Positions 1 through 7,953 of a DNA stretch of 64,000 nucleotides are shown here, in pieces. Origin of the DNA: Yinghuangia seranimata (GTDB lineage Bacteria > Actinomycetota > Actinomycetes > Streptomycetales > Streptomycetaceae). Under the pieces are notes generated by a model. It was given only the letters and a program-made list of their open reading frames with translations. It was not told the origin of the DNA and did not search any database. The stretch spans positions 1 to 64,000 of the forward strand of contig NZ_JASAOI010000065.1 of the NCBI RefSeq assembly GCF_029953285.1. The letters run 5' to 3'. Both the position numbers and the translations under genes were made by a program. Within the stretch, counting starts at the first letter, position 1, and each line of letters begins with the position of its first letter.

Positions 1-1431
1 AACCAGTACCGCACCGCCGCCCCCGGCAACCCGCTGTACGACAAGGCCCGCACCGGCACCAACAGCAAGGCCGGCGAAGGCTTCTTCGACATCCTGCGCG
101 CCGACGTCAAGGCGAACCGGCTCCCGCAGGTCTCCTGGATCGTGGCGCCCGAGGCGTTCACCGAGCACCCGAACTGGCCGGTCAACTGGGGTGCCTGGTA
201 CACGGCTCAGGTGCTCGACGCGCTGACCGCCAATCCCGACGTGTGGAGCAAGACCGCGCTGCTCATCACGTACGACGAGAACGACGGCTTCTTCGACCAC
301 GTCGTGCCGCCGTTCGCCGCCGCGACGCCGCAGCAGGGCGCGTCCACCGTCGCCACCACCGGCGAGTTCTACGCCGGACAGGGCGGCGCGATCGCCGGGC
401 AGTACGGCCTCGGGCAGCGCGTGCCGATGCTGGTCGTGTCGCCGTGGAGCACGGGCGGCTGGGTGTGCTCCGAGACGTTCGACCACACCTCGATCGTGCG
501 GTTCATCGAGAAGCGGTTCGGCGTGCAGGAGCCCAACATCTCGCCGTGGCGGCGCGCGGTGTGCGGCGACCTGACCAACGCGTTCGACTTCGGGCACACC
601 GAGCACAAGGTGCCGAAGCTGCCCAGCACGTCGACGTACGTCCCGGCCGACCACGACCGGCACCCCGACTTCGTGCCGGTGCCGCCGGCCGTCGGCGCGC
701 TGCCGAAGCAGGAGCGCGGCCTGCGTCCGGCCCGCGCGCTGCCGTACGACCTCGCGGCCGACGCGCACGCCGGCGCGGACGGGCGCCTGCGCCTCGACTT
801 CGACAACCGCGGCCAGGCGGGCGCGACGTTCCTGGTCACCTCGACGACGCACGCGGCCGGCCCGTGGACCTACACGGTCGAGCCCCGGCGCACGCTGTCC
901 GGCACGTGGGACGTCTCGGCGGACCCGAACGGCCTCTACGACTTCAGCGTGCACGGCCCCAACGGCTTCATGCGCCAGGCCAAGGGCAAGGCCGGCGTCC
1001 TCGTCGCCGACGTGACCGCCCGCCACAACGGCGACCACCAGCTGGTCGAGGTCACCCTCGTCAACGAGAGCACCCGCACCATCGACCTGACCGTCACCGA
1101 CGCCTACGGCCACCGCAACGGGAACGGCAACGACAACAGCCAGGGCGACAACAACAACCAGGGCGGCAACCGCGACTCCTACCGCCTCCGCCCGGGCGCC
1201 CGCGCCACCCACACCGCCCGCCTGAACAAGAGCAACGGCTGGTACGACCTGACCGTCGCCTGCTGGCAGGACGACACCTTCACCCGCCGCCTCGCCGGCC
1301 ACGTCGAAAACGGCCGCCCGAGCACCAGCGACCCGGCCACCATCGCCGCCCCTTGCCCGGGCGGCGCGCGGTGGTCGTCGTTCAGAGGTCAAAAACCGCC
1401 GATCCACACCGAAGACGTCCTAGGCCGCTAG
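1..1431 (+). CDS. Phosphocholine-type phospholipase C, C-terminal part (5' end outside window)
   Basis: The reading frame is open from base 1, so the gene starts upstream; 476 codons are visible. Residues such as DENDGFFDHVVPP (about residue 92 of the visible part) and the following VPMLVVSPWS and DHTSIVRFIE blocks are typical of the alkaline-phosphatase-fold catalytic domain of bacterial phosphocholine-specific phospholipase C, a secreted enzyme cleaving phosphatidylcholine and sphingomyelin. Two C-terminal immunoglobulin-like domains of the DUF756 type follow (about 255-345 and 348-430). The second carries an odd Asn/Gly/Gln-rich insertion (NGNGNDNSQGDNNNQGGN) between two strands. The 3' end is followed after 13 bp by a tRNA-like remnant on the other strand. 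Family assignment is confident; substrate preference and export route cannot be judged without the N-terminus. Confidence 0.9.
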   Translation, partial: NQYRTAAPGNPLYDKARTGTNSKAGEGFFDILRADVKANRLPQVSWIVAPEAFTEHPNWPVNWGAWYTAQVLDALTANPDVWSKTALLITYDENDGFFDHVVPPFAAATPQQGASTVATTGEFYAGQGGAIAGQYGLGQRVPMLVVSPWSTGGWVCSETFDHTSIVRFIEKRFGVQEPNISPWRRAVCGDLTNAFDFGHTEHKVPKLPSTSTYVPADHDRHPDFVPVPPAVGALPKQERGLRPARALPYDLAADAHAGADGRLRLDFDNRGQAGATFLVTSTTHAAGPWTYTVEPRRTLSGTWDVSADPNGLYDFSVHGPNGFMRQAKGKAGVLVADVTARHNGDHQLVEVTLVNESTRTIDLTVTDAYGHRNGNGNDNSQGDNNNQGGNRDSYRLRPGARATHTARLNKSNGWYDLTVACWQDDTFTRRLAGHVENGRPSTSDPATIAAPCPGGARWSSFRGQKPPIHTEDVLGR

Positions 1432-1444
1432 ACGACACCGGCCA

Positions 1445-1511
1445 AGCCGGCGACGGGATTCGAACCCGCGTATTCCCTTTGAAAGGAAGTAAGGATCAGC
1501 TACGCACCTGA
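1445..1511 (-). pseudogene. Degenerate tRNA-like sequence with anticodon-loop TTTCAAA
   Basis: Read on the minus strand, there is a good T arm (GCGGG stem, TTCGAAT loop, CCCGT) followed by a 3' acceptor-like strand CGCCGGC, and before it a hairpin whose 7-nt loop TTTCAAA would put UCA at anticodon positions 34-36. The 5' acceptor strand does not pair well (3-5 of 7) and the D arm is too short by roughly 7 nt, so this looks like a tRNA remnant or tRNA-derived sequence, not a working tRNA. It sits between two protein genes and may mark an old integration or rearrangement site. Confidence 0.4.
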
Positions 1512-1539
1512 ACCATGATCAGCCTAACCAGCGGACGCC

Positions 1540-1563
1540 ACGCCCGCGATGTGTTTACCTCAC
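1540..1563 (+). repeat. 24-bp near-direct repeat, left copy
   Basis: This 24-bp stretch beginning CGCCCGCGATGTGTTTAC matches the stretch at 2371-2394 with 3 mismatches. The two copies are 831 bp apart in the same orientation and bracket the small lipoprotein gene. The left copy lies 28 bp from the 5' end of the tRNA-like remnant. Confidence 0.5.
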
Positions 1564-1692
1564 CCCAGGTCCGCGACCGCAGCCGCAGGGGACGACGTAT
1601 TCCCGTCCGCACACGACGAATCGGTTTCATGGAACCCAGCCCTCGCCACCACCCGCCCGGAGTACGGTCGGACGCCTACACCGTGGGGGGTG

Positions 1693-2196
1693 ATGGCTGT
1701 GGGGACAGCCCTGCGCATCGGCGCGCTCACGTCTGCCGCCGCGCTACTGGCCGGCGGATGCAGCAGCGGCAGCCACGGCAGCGCAGCAGCTCCCGGCAAG
1801 ATGACCGCCGCACAGGTCGCTTCCACCCTCAAAGCAGCAGGCCTGCCCCTTGGCGAGGTCACAGTGTTCGACGAGGACACCGACCCGAACCACCAGCTCG
1901 GCCGCCCCGGGAAGTACACGTCGAAAGTCGGGTTCGTCGACACCCGAGTCGACCTGAGCAACGCCCTCGACACCAAGGGCGACATCTCCCGCGGCGGAGG
2001 CGTCGAGGTGTGGCCCGACCACAAGAGCGCCCAAGCCCGCGCCGACTACATCCAGGCCTTGACCAAGGACATCCAAGCCACGGTCATGCGTGAGTACGAC
2101 TACATCAGCGGGTCGTACCTACTCCGGATCACGCAGACGCTTTCGCCGACACAGGCCGGCGCATATGAGGCGGCGCTCAAGGGGCTGGGCGGCTGA
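1693..2196 (+). CDS. Small secreted lipoprotein, function unknown
   Basis: A 167-residue protein starting at the ATG preceded by a GGGGGG run; longer in-frame starts upstream give an N-terminus without coding character. Residues 1-22 form a lipoprotein signal: a short basic start, a hydrophobic stretch and a cysteine in AALLAGGCSSG, followed by a Ser/Gly/Ala linker. The mature part (about 35-167) is a compact mixed alpha/beta domain containing DEDTDPNHQLGRPGKY and a C-terminal helix ending ALKGLGG. It resembles the many small actinobacterial lipoproteins anchored on the outer face of the membrane, but I do not recognise the family. It is flanked by near-direct repeats and stands alone. Confidence 0.7.
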   Translation: MAVGTALRIGALTSAAALLAGGCSSGSHGSAAAPGKMTAAQVASTLKAAGLPLGEVTVFDEDTDPNHQLGRPGKYTSKVGFVDTRVDLSNALDTKGDISRGGGVEVWPDHKSAQARADYIQALTKDIQATVMREYDYISGSYLLRITQTLSPTQAGAYEAALKGLGG

Positions 2197-2497
2197 GCTC
2201 GGCAGACTCAACGACGCAGCCGCCGAGGCGGACTGCTGACCGAACCGCTGCTGACCGAACCGGCATACCGTCCTCGTTCGGCGCATCCAGGAAGCGCTGC
2301 AGGAGCGTTGGGGACACTCGTCGCAGGACGCTGCCGCCGACGTGGGCGCCTTCGGGTCGCGCGGGGGCCGCGCCCGCGGTGTGTTTATGTCACCGCGGGC
2401 GCGGTTCCCATTGCGATGTGTAGCAAGGTTGCCGGGTGGGCGTCGGGAGTCGTCCACAGGGGCGGGCGCATGATCGGACAATAGTGCGTGGTGGCGG
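2197..2497. other. 301-bp gene-free stretch
   Basis: No convincing gene. It contains a 15-bp direct repeat (CTGCTGACCGAACCG, twice within 30 bp near 2236-2266), a stretch near 2270-2390 that reads in one plus-strand frame as a plausible but truncated peptide, and the hairpin at 2371-2401. Confidence 0.5.
2371..2401. terminator. Strong hairpin, likely bidirectional terminator; right copy of the 24-bp repeat
   Basis: CGCCCGCGGTG and CACCGCGGGCG form a perfect 11-bp stem around a 9-nt AT-rich loop (TGTTTATGT). It lies between the convergent lipoprotein and acyl-CoA dehydrogenase genes. Its left arm and loop (2371-2394) are the right copy of the near-direct repeat at 1540-1563. Confidence 0.6.
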
Positions 2498-3643
2498 CTA
2501 GGCCTTGGCGAACTGGCGGCTGATGACGAGGCGTTGGATCTGGTTGGTGCCTTCGAAGATCTGCATGATCTTGGCTTCGCGCATGTAGCGCTCCACCGGG
2601 AACTCGCGGGTGTAGCCGGCGCCGCCGAGGACCTGGACGGCGTCGGTGGTGACCTTCATGGCGGCGTCGGTGGCGACGAGTTTGGCGACGGAGGCGTGGC
2701 GGCTGTAGGGGCGGCCGGCGTCGCGGCGGCGGGCGGCGTCGAGGTAGGTGGCGCGGGCGGAGTCGACGGCGGCGGCCATGTCGGCGAGGAGGAAGCCGAG
2801 GCCCTGGTGGTCGACGATGCGGCGGCCGAAGGTGGTGCGCTGGTTGGCGTAGTCGACGGCGACGTCGAGCGCGGCCTGGGCGAGGCCGGTGGCACAGGCG
2901 GCGATGCCGAGGCGGCCGGAGTCGAGGGCGCTGAAGGCGATGGAGAGGCCCTGGCCCTCGTCGCCGATGAGGCGGTCCTCGTCGAGGGGGACGCCGTCGT
3001 AGTGCGCGGTGGTCGTCGGGACCGCGTGCAGGCCCATCTTGTCCTCGGGCCGGCCGAAGGTCAGGTTGTCGTGGCTGCCCGGGGCGAGGAAGCACGAGAT
3101 GCCGCGGCTGCCTTCGCCGGTGCGTGCGAACAGCGAGTAGAAGTCGGCCTTGCCGCCGTGGGTGATCCACGCCTTGGTGCCGACGATCTCGTAGCCGTCG
3201 GAGGTCTTGTTGGCCTTGCAGGTGAGCGCGGCGGCGTCGGAGCCGGCGTGCGGTTCGGACAGGCTGTAGCCGCCGATCCACTCGCCCTCGAGCATGCGCG
3301 GCAGCCAGCGTTCGCGCTGGTCCTGGGTGCCGTACGTGTAGAGCGGGAAGCACGCGAGGGTGTGGACGCTGGTCGCGACGGCGATCGCCGCCCAGCGGGC
3401 GGCGAGTTCCTCGACGACCTGGAGGTAGACCTCGTAGGGCTGGCCGCCGCCCCCGTATTCCTCGGGGTAGGGCAGGCCGAGCAGGCCGGTCTGGCCGAGC
3501 AGCGTGAACAGCCCTTCCGGGTAGGTCTCTTCGCGTTCGTGCCGGGCCGCGATGGGGGCGAGTTCCTTGTCCGCGATCGCCTGGGTGAGGGCGAGCAGGT
3601 CGCGGGATTCCTCGGTGGGCAGGAGGCGGTCGACGACGGCCAC
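2498..3643 (-). CDS. Acyl-CoA dehydrogenase
   Basis: A 381-residue FAD-dependent acyl-CoA dehydrogenase, the usual length for the family. The start is the GTG preceded by a GAGGAG ribosome binding site 8 nt upstream; reading further upstream in this frame runs into the terminator. Visible hallmarks are the N-terminal helical domain, the signature GGYSLSEPHAGSDAA followed by ITHGG, and the C-terminal FEGTNQIQR in which Glu364 is the position of the catalytic base in short- and medium-chain enzymes. It would catalyse alpha,beta-desaturation of an acyl-CoA in the cytoplasm, passing electrons to ETF. It lies downstream of the indolepyruvate oxidoreductase gene on the same strand but behind a strong terminator, so the two may be transcribed separately. 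Substrate is not evident; a branched or aryl-acyl-CoA is plausible from context. Confidence 0.93.
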   Translation of the reverse strand: MAVVDRLLPTEESRDLLALTQAIADKELAPIAARHEREETYPEGLFTLLGQTGLLGLPYPEEYGGGGQPYEVYLQVVEELAARWAAIAVATSVHTLACFPLYTYGTQDQRERWLPRMLEGEWIGGYSLSEPHAGSDAAALTCKANKTSDGYEIVGTKAWITHGGKADFYSLFARTGEGSRGISCFLAPGSHDNLTFGRPEDKMGLHAVPTTTAHYDGVPLDEDRLIGDEGQGLSIAFSALDSGRLGIAACATGLAQAALDVAVDYANQRTTFGRRIVDHQGLGFLLADMAAAVDSARATYLDAARRRDAGRPYSRHASVAKLVATDAAMKVTTDAVQVLGGAGYTREFPVERYMREAKIMQIFEGTNQIQRLVISRQFAKA

Positions 3644-3706
3644 TGAGGGGTCTCCTCGGAGCGTGGGCCGGGCGGGTGGCCCGGCGGGAGCGGTTGGCGC
3701 ACGAAT

Positions 3707-3737
3707 GAGCCCGGGACGGGGTCGCCGTCCCGGGCTC
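3707..3737 (-). terminator. Terminator downstream of indolepyruvate oxidoreductase
   Basis: GAGCCCGGGACGG and CCGTCCCGGGCTC form a perfect 13-bp stem with a 5-nt loop, 7 nt after the stop codon of the oxidoreductase gene. It separates that gene from the acyl-CoA dehydrogenase gene. Confidence 0.8.
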
Positions 3738-3744
3738 GATGATT

Positions 3745-6700
3745 TCAGGCCGTCGGGTTCGCGGCGACCGTTGCGCGACGGGAGGCGGGTTCGGCCAGTT
3801 CGGCGAGCGCGGCCGCGGCGCGTGCGCGGTACTCGTCGACGCGGGCGAGCTTGATGTCCTCGTATCCGCGCACCAGGTCGGGCAGTTCGGCGAAGTCGGT
3901 GACGGCGCCGACGGTGTCGTCGCGGAGCGCGGACAGTGCGTCCCGCATCATCGTCCGGTACTCGGCGACGAGTTCGCGCTCGACGCGGCGGACCTTGGCA
4001 TAGCCGAACACGTCGAACCGGGTGCCGCGCAGGCCGCGTGCGGCGTGCAGGGCGCGGAACGCGGGGACGGCGGTGCGGCGCAGCCGGATCTTGCGCTTCA
4101 TGCCGAGGGCGCGCAGCGCGGGCGGGTGGAGGAGTACGGAGACGTCCGCGTCCGCGCCGAACTCGTCCTCGCGCCGGGCCTTTTCGACGGTGTCGAGGTG
4201 GAGGCGGGCGACTTCGTACTCGTCCTTGTAGGCCATGAGCTTGTGCAGGCCCTTGGCGTAGGCGACGCCGATGCGCTCGCCGGCCTCGGTGCCGACGCGT
4301 GCGGCCGCGGCGGCGGTGACGCGGCGGACGTCCTCGGCGTAGCTGCGGGCGTAGGTGCCGTTCTGGAACCCGGTGAGATCGGCGATGCGGGTGGCGAGCA
4401 CGTCGCGCAGGGCCTCGCCGAGGGCGGATCGGTCGGCGAGCGCGTAGGACTCGGGGTCGACCTCGACGGTCGCGCGGACCGGTGCGGCGACGGCGGCGCG
4501 CACGGCCTCGGGGTCCTGGACGGCGGCGCGGCCCCAGTGGAACGCGGCGAGGTTCTTGTCGACGGCGGCCCGGTTGAGGCGGATGGCTTGTTCGACGGCC
4601 TCCGCGCTGACCGGCAGGCAGCCGTGCTGGAACGCGGCGCCGATGAGCAGCATGTTGGCGGGCATGTGGTCGTCGAACAGGGCCTGCGAGAGGGCGAGGG
4701 CGTCGAGGTAGCGGTTGTCCGCGGACAGCGCACCGGTGGCGCGGGTGGCGGTCTCGATGCGGGCGACGCAGTCGTCCGGCGAGTCGGGCACCGCGAGCTG
4801 GTTGGTGACCATGGCGGCGGTCGGCACGATCGCGGTGTTGACGATGGCGACGGTGTGTCCGGCGCGCACGGTGGACAGGTTGCCGTCCGCGGCGGCGCCG
4901 AGCAGGTCGAAGCCGAGCAGGACGTCGGCGGTGCCGCGCGAGGCGCGCAGCGCGCCGTCGACGGGCTTGCGGCCGATGCGCAGGTCGCTGACGACCGGTC
5001 CGCCCTTCTGCGCGAGGCCGGTCTGGTCGAGGCCCGCGGTGTGCAGCCCGTCGAGGTGCGCGGCCATCTGGAGGATGGCCGAGACGGTCACGACGCCGGT
5101 GCCGCCGATGCCGGGCATGCGGACCAGGATCTCGTCGTCGTACGCGAAGCGCTGTGCGGGCTGAGCGAGTTCGACGGGCAGCGCGGGGACCTCGCGGCGC
5201 TTGCGGGTGCCGGGCTCGACGAGGAGGAACGACGGGCAGTCGCCCTTGAGGCAGCTGAAGTCGCTGTTGCAGGAAGCCTGGTGGATGCGCGTCTTGCGGC
5301 CGAACTCGGTGTCCACGGGCTGCACCGACAGGCACGTGGACTTGTCGCCGCAGTCGCCGCAGCCCTCGCAGACGCGCTCGTTGACGACGACCTTCTCGGC
5401 GGGCGTGGGGAGTTCGCCGCGCTTGCGCAGGCGGCGCTCCTCGGCGGCGCAGCGGTCGTCGTGGATGAGGACGGTGACGCCTTCGACACCGGCCAGTTCG
5501 CGTTCCACGTCGGCGAGGTCGTCGCGGTGCCGGACGGTCGCGACGGGGTCGAGCGCGATGCCCCGGTAGGCGGCGGGCTCATCGGTGGTGATGACGACGC
5601 GGCGCACGCCCTCGATGGCCATCCAGCGGGTCAGGTCCGGGATGTTCAGCTTGCCTTCGGGGCGCTGGCCGCCGGTCATGGCGACGGCGTCGTTGTAGAG
5701 CAGCTTGTACGTCATGGTGACGCCCGCGGCTACGGCGGCGCGGACCGCGAGCGAGCCGGAGTGGTGGAAGGTGCCGTCGCCGAGGTTCTGCACGAAGTGC
5801 TTGTCGGCGGTGAACGGCGCGAGGCCGAACCACTGCGTGCCCTCGCCGCCCATCTGGGTGAGGCCGACGCGGTTGCCGCGGCCCTTGCCGTCCAGCGCGA
5901 TCATCGCGTGGCAGCCGATGCCGACGCCGACGAGGGTGTCGTCGGAGGTGCGGGTCGAGGTGTTGTGCGGGCAGCCGGAGCAGAAGTACGGCGTGCGCGG
6001 CGCGGCCATCGGCAGCGCGATGCGCGCGGGCCGCTTGGGCTTGGGCGTCACGGCCTCGACGTGGGCGGCGGCGGTGTGCGGGAGGCGGTCGGCGCCGATG
6101 CGGGAGGCGAGCGCGATGGCGACGTCCTCGGCGCCGAGGGTGCCGCGCTGGGTCAGCAGCACGCGGCCGCCCTCGTCGCGGCGGCCGACGACGCGCGGGG
6201 CGTCGGGGCGCCGGTACAGCGCCTCCTTGAGGCGGCCCTCGAGGAAGCCGACCTTGTCCTCGACGACCAGCACCTCGTCGAGGCCCTCGGTCAGCCCGGC
6301 GAGCTCGGCGTCGGCCAGCGGGAACGGCATGCCGAGCTTGATCAGGCGCAGCCCGAGCGCGGCCAGCTCGGCCTCGCCGATGCCGAGGTTGTGCAGCGCG
6401 CGCTGGACGACGGCGTACTGCGTGCCGGAGGCCAGGATGCCCAGCTTCGCGCCGGGCGTGGTGAACGTGACGCGGTTGAGGCCGACGGTGGCGGCGTACG
6501 CGCGCGCCCTGTCCAGGCGGCGGGTCAGCATGTCGTACTCGGCGTCGAGCGACGCGGGGCCGACCAGCGTGGGGGCGGGGCCGCGCGGGGTGCGGGCCGG
6601 CTCGGGGACGTCGCGGGACAGGCCGCTGAGCTCGACGGTGCCGGACGCGTCCGCGATGTCCGCGACGATCTTGAGGCCGGTCCACAGGCCGCTGGCGCGG

Positions 6701-7275
6701 GACATCCCGACGGCGTGCAGGCCGTACTCGATGATCTCGGCCACCGAGCCGGGGGCGAGCAGCGGCATCGCCAGGCTCGCCGCCATGGGCTCGCACGAGC
6801 TCGGGACGGTGGAGGACTTGCTGCCCGGGTCGTCGCCGATCCACGCCACCGCGCCGCCGAGCGGGGCGGTGCCGGCCAGCATCGCGTGCCGGATCGCGTC
6901 GGCGGCGCGGTCCAGGCCGGGGTTCTTGCCGTACCAGAAGCCGACGACGCCGTCGTGGCGGCGGCCCGGGACCTGGTCGAGCAGCTGCGTGCCCGCGACG
7001 GCGGTGGCGGCGAGCTCCTCGTTGAGGCCGGCCTGGAAGACCACGCCGGCCGGGTCGAGGTGCTTGGCGGCACGGCCCATCTCGAGGTCGACGCCGCCGA
7101 GCGGGGAGCCCTGGTAGCCGGACACGTACACACGCGTGTCCAGGCCTCGTGCGGTGTCGAGGCGGCGCTGCTCCAGGGTGAGCCGGACGAGGGCCTGGAT
7201 GCCGGAGATCAGCACACGGCCGTCGGCGGCCGTGTACTTGTCGTCCAGCGACACGGCGGAGCGGTCGATGCGCAC
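3745..7275 (-). CDS. Indolepyruvate ferredoxin oxidoreductase, fused alpha-gamma type
   Basis: A 1176-residue single-chain 2-oxoacid:ferredoxin oxidoreductase with both the IorA-like thiamine-diphosphate half and the IorB-like gamma domain, a known fused arrangement in actinobacteria and proteobacteria. The N-terminal third has the pyrimidine-binding region (YQGSPLGGVDLEMG; IGDDPGSKSSTVPSS). CSGCPHNTS (about residue 430), VGIGCHAMIALDG and the region after it form the ThDP-binding part. Around 630-680 lie cysteine clusters VCEGCGDCGDKSTC and CLKGDCPSF that fit 4Fe-4S centres. MPGIGGTGVVT (about 715) begins the gamma domain. It would oxidatively decarboxylate aryl- or branched-chain 2-oxo acids to acyl-CoA, reducing ferredoxin. 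ATG start; a divergent Lrp/AsnC regulator 175 bp away is the probable controller. Confidence 0.92.
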   Translation of the reverse strand: MRIDRSAVSLDDKYTAADGRVLISGIQALVRLTLEQRRLDTARGLDTRVYVSGYQGSPLGGVDLEMGRAAKHLDPAGVVFQAGLNEELAATAVAGTQLLDQVPGRRHDGVVGFWYGKNPGLDRAADAIRHAMLAGTAPLGGAVAWIGDDPGSKSSTVPSSCEPMAASLAMPLLAPGSVAEIIEYGLHAVGMSRASGLWTGLKIVADIADASGTVELSGLSRDVPEPARTPRGPAPTLVGPASLDAEYDMLTRRLDRARAYAATVGLNRVTFTTPGAKLGILASGTQYAVVQRALHNLGIGEAELAALGLRLIKLGMPFPLADAELAGLTEGLDEVLVVEDKVGFLEGRLKEALYRRPDAPRVVGRRDEGGRVLLTQRGTLGAEDVAIALASRIGADRLPHTAAAHVEAVTPKPKRPARIALPMAAPRTPYFCSGCPHNTSTRTSDDTLVGVGIGCHAMIALDGKGRGNRVGLTQMGGEGTQWFGLAPFTADKHFVQNLGDGTFHHSGSLAVRAAVAAGVTMTYKLLYNDAVAMTGGQRPEGKLNIPDLTRWMAIEGVRRVVITTDEPAAYRGIALDPVATVRHRDDLADVERELAGVEGVTVLIHDDRCAAEERRLRKRGELPTPAEKVVVNERVCEGCGDCGDKSTCLSVQPVDTEFGRKTRIHQASCNSDFSCLKGDCPSFLLVEPGTRKRREVPALPVELAQPAQRFAYDDEILVRMPGIGGTGVVTVSAILQMAAHLDGLHTAGLDQTGLAQKGGPVVSDLRIGRKPVDGALRASRGTADVLLGFDLLGAAADGNLSTVRAGHTVAIVNTAIVPTAAMVTNQLAVPDSPDDCVARIETATRATGALSADNRYLDALALSQALFDDHMPANMLLIGAAFQHGCLPVSAEAVEQAIRLNRAAVDKNLAAFHWGRAAVQDPEAVRAAVAAPVRATVEVDPESYALADRSALGEALRDVLATRIADLTGFQNGTYARSYAEDVRRVTAAAAARVGTEAGERIGVAYAKGLHKLMAYKDEYEVARLHLDTVEKARREDEFGADADVSVLLHPPALRALGMKRKIRLRRTAVPAFRALHAARGLRGTRFDVFGYAKVRRVERELVAEYRTMMRDALSALRDDTVGAVTDFAELPDLVRGYEDIKLARVDEYRARAAAALAELAEPASRRATVAANPTA

Positions 7276-7450
7276 GGGGTCCTCCGGCGGAGAAACGGGC
7301 GGGGTGGGTCGGCGCTAGGACACCAACCGAGCCCGATGCCACGCAAGTACCTCGCGGGAAATCGCCACAAAGACGCAAAGATCTCAACAGGCTGCGCGGG
7401 ATATCATCAATTATTTGCACCCTGACCCCCGAAAAACGAGGTGTCCCGCC
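7276..7450. promoter_or_regulatory. Divergent promoter region between oxidoreductase and Lrp/AsnC genes
   Basis: A 175-bp intergenic region holding an AT-rich island at about 7355-7420 (including GATATCATCAATTATTTGCA), which is striking in this GC-rich DNA and typical of Lrp/AsnC binding regions. Individual -10 or operator boxes cannot be fixed with confidence. Confidence 0.55.
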
Positions 7451-7891
7451 ATGGCCGACGTCGACGCCACCGACCACGAGCTGCTGCGCCTGCTGCGCGA
7501 GGACGGCCGCCGCACCTTCTCCGAGATGGCCACCGAGGTGGGCCTGTCCGTCGCGGCTGTGAAGCGGCGCGTCGATCGGCTGCGTGACATCGGTGTCATC
7601 ACCGGGTTCACCGTGCAGGTCGACCACGCGAAGCTCGGCTGGGGCATCGAGGCCTTCACCGAGCTGCGCTACGCGGGAAGCACGACCGTGCAGGAGATCA
7701 TGCGCACGACCACCGGCGTGCCGGAGGTCCAGGCGGTCTTCACGATCGCGGGCGACCCGGACGCGCTCATCCAGGTGCGGGTGCGCGACATCGCCCACCT
7801 TCAGGAGGTCATCGACACTCTGCGGCGGTCGGGGAACGTGACGGGGACGAAGACGCTGATGGTGCTCGGGTCGTGGTCGCGGGAGGCGTGA
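7451..7891 (+). CDS. Lrp/AsnC family transcriptional regulator
   Basis: A 146-residue protein of standard family length. Residues 1-60 are the AsnC-type winged HTH (DHELLRLLREDGRRTFSEMA then VKRRVDRLRDIGVITGF), and residues 65-140 the RAM ligand-binding domain with the alternating beta/alpha pattern (VQAVFTIAGDPDALIQVRVRD). Such proteins form octamers that respond to amino acids or their oxo acids. Its divergent position beside the indolepyruvate oxidoreductase suggests that it senses an amino acid or aryl-pyruvate and controls that gene. The start is the ATG before GCCGACGTC; upstream in-frame starts would run into the AT-rich regulatory stretch. Confidence 0.92.
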   Translation: MADVDATDHELLRLLREDGRRTFSEMATEVGLSVAAVKRRVDRLRDIGVITGFTVQVDHAKLGWGIEAFTELRYAGSTTVQEIMRTTTGVPEVQAVFTIAGDPDALIQVRVRDIAHLQEVIDTLRRSGNVTGTKTLMVLGSWSREA

Positions 7892-7937
7892 GCGCCGCGT
7901 CAACGGGCCGCATGTGACCGGTGGCGCGACGGAGCGG

Positions 7938-7953
7938 GCGTGACCGGTCACGC
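7938..7953. repeat. 16-bp perfect palindrome at a convergent gene end
   Basis: GCGTGACCGGTCACGC reads the same on both strands and spans the stop codon of the membrane protein gene. The 12-bp core GTGACCGGTCAC occurs again just after the LysR-domain gene at about 17872. Role unknown; it may help transcription termination. Confidence 0.5.

Noticed and set aside
3739..7425. A very long plus-strand open frame (about 1228 codons) opposite the indolepyruvate oxidoreductase gene
   Set aside because: It is a mirror frame created by the third-position GC bias of the real gene; its product is Val/Gly/Ala/Asp-rich with no domain, and the minus frame has all the expected iron-sulfur and thiamine motifs.
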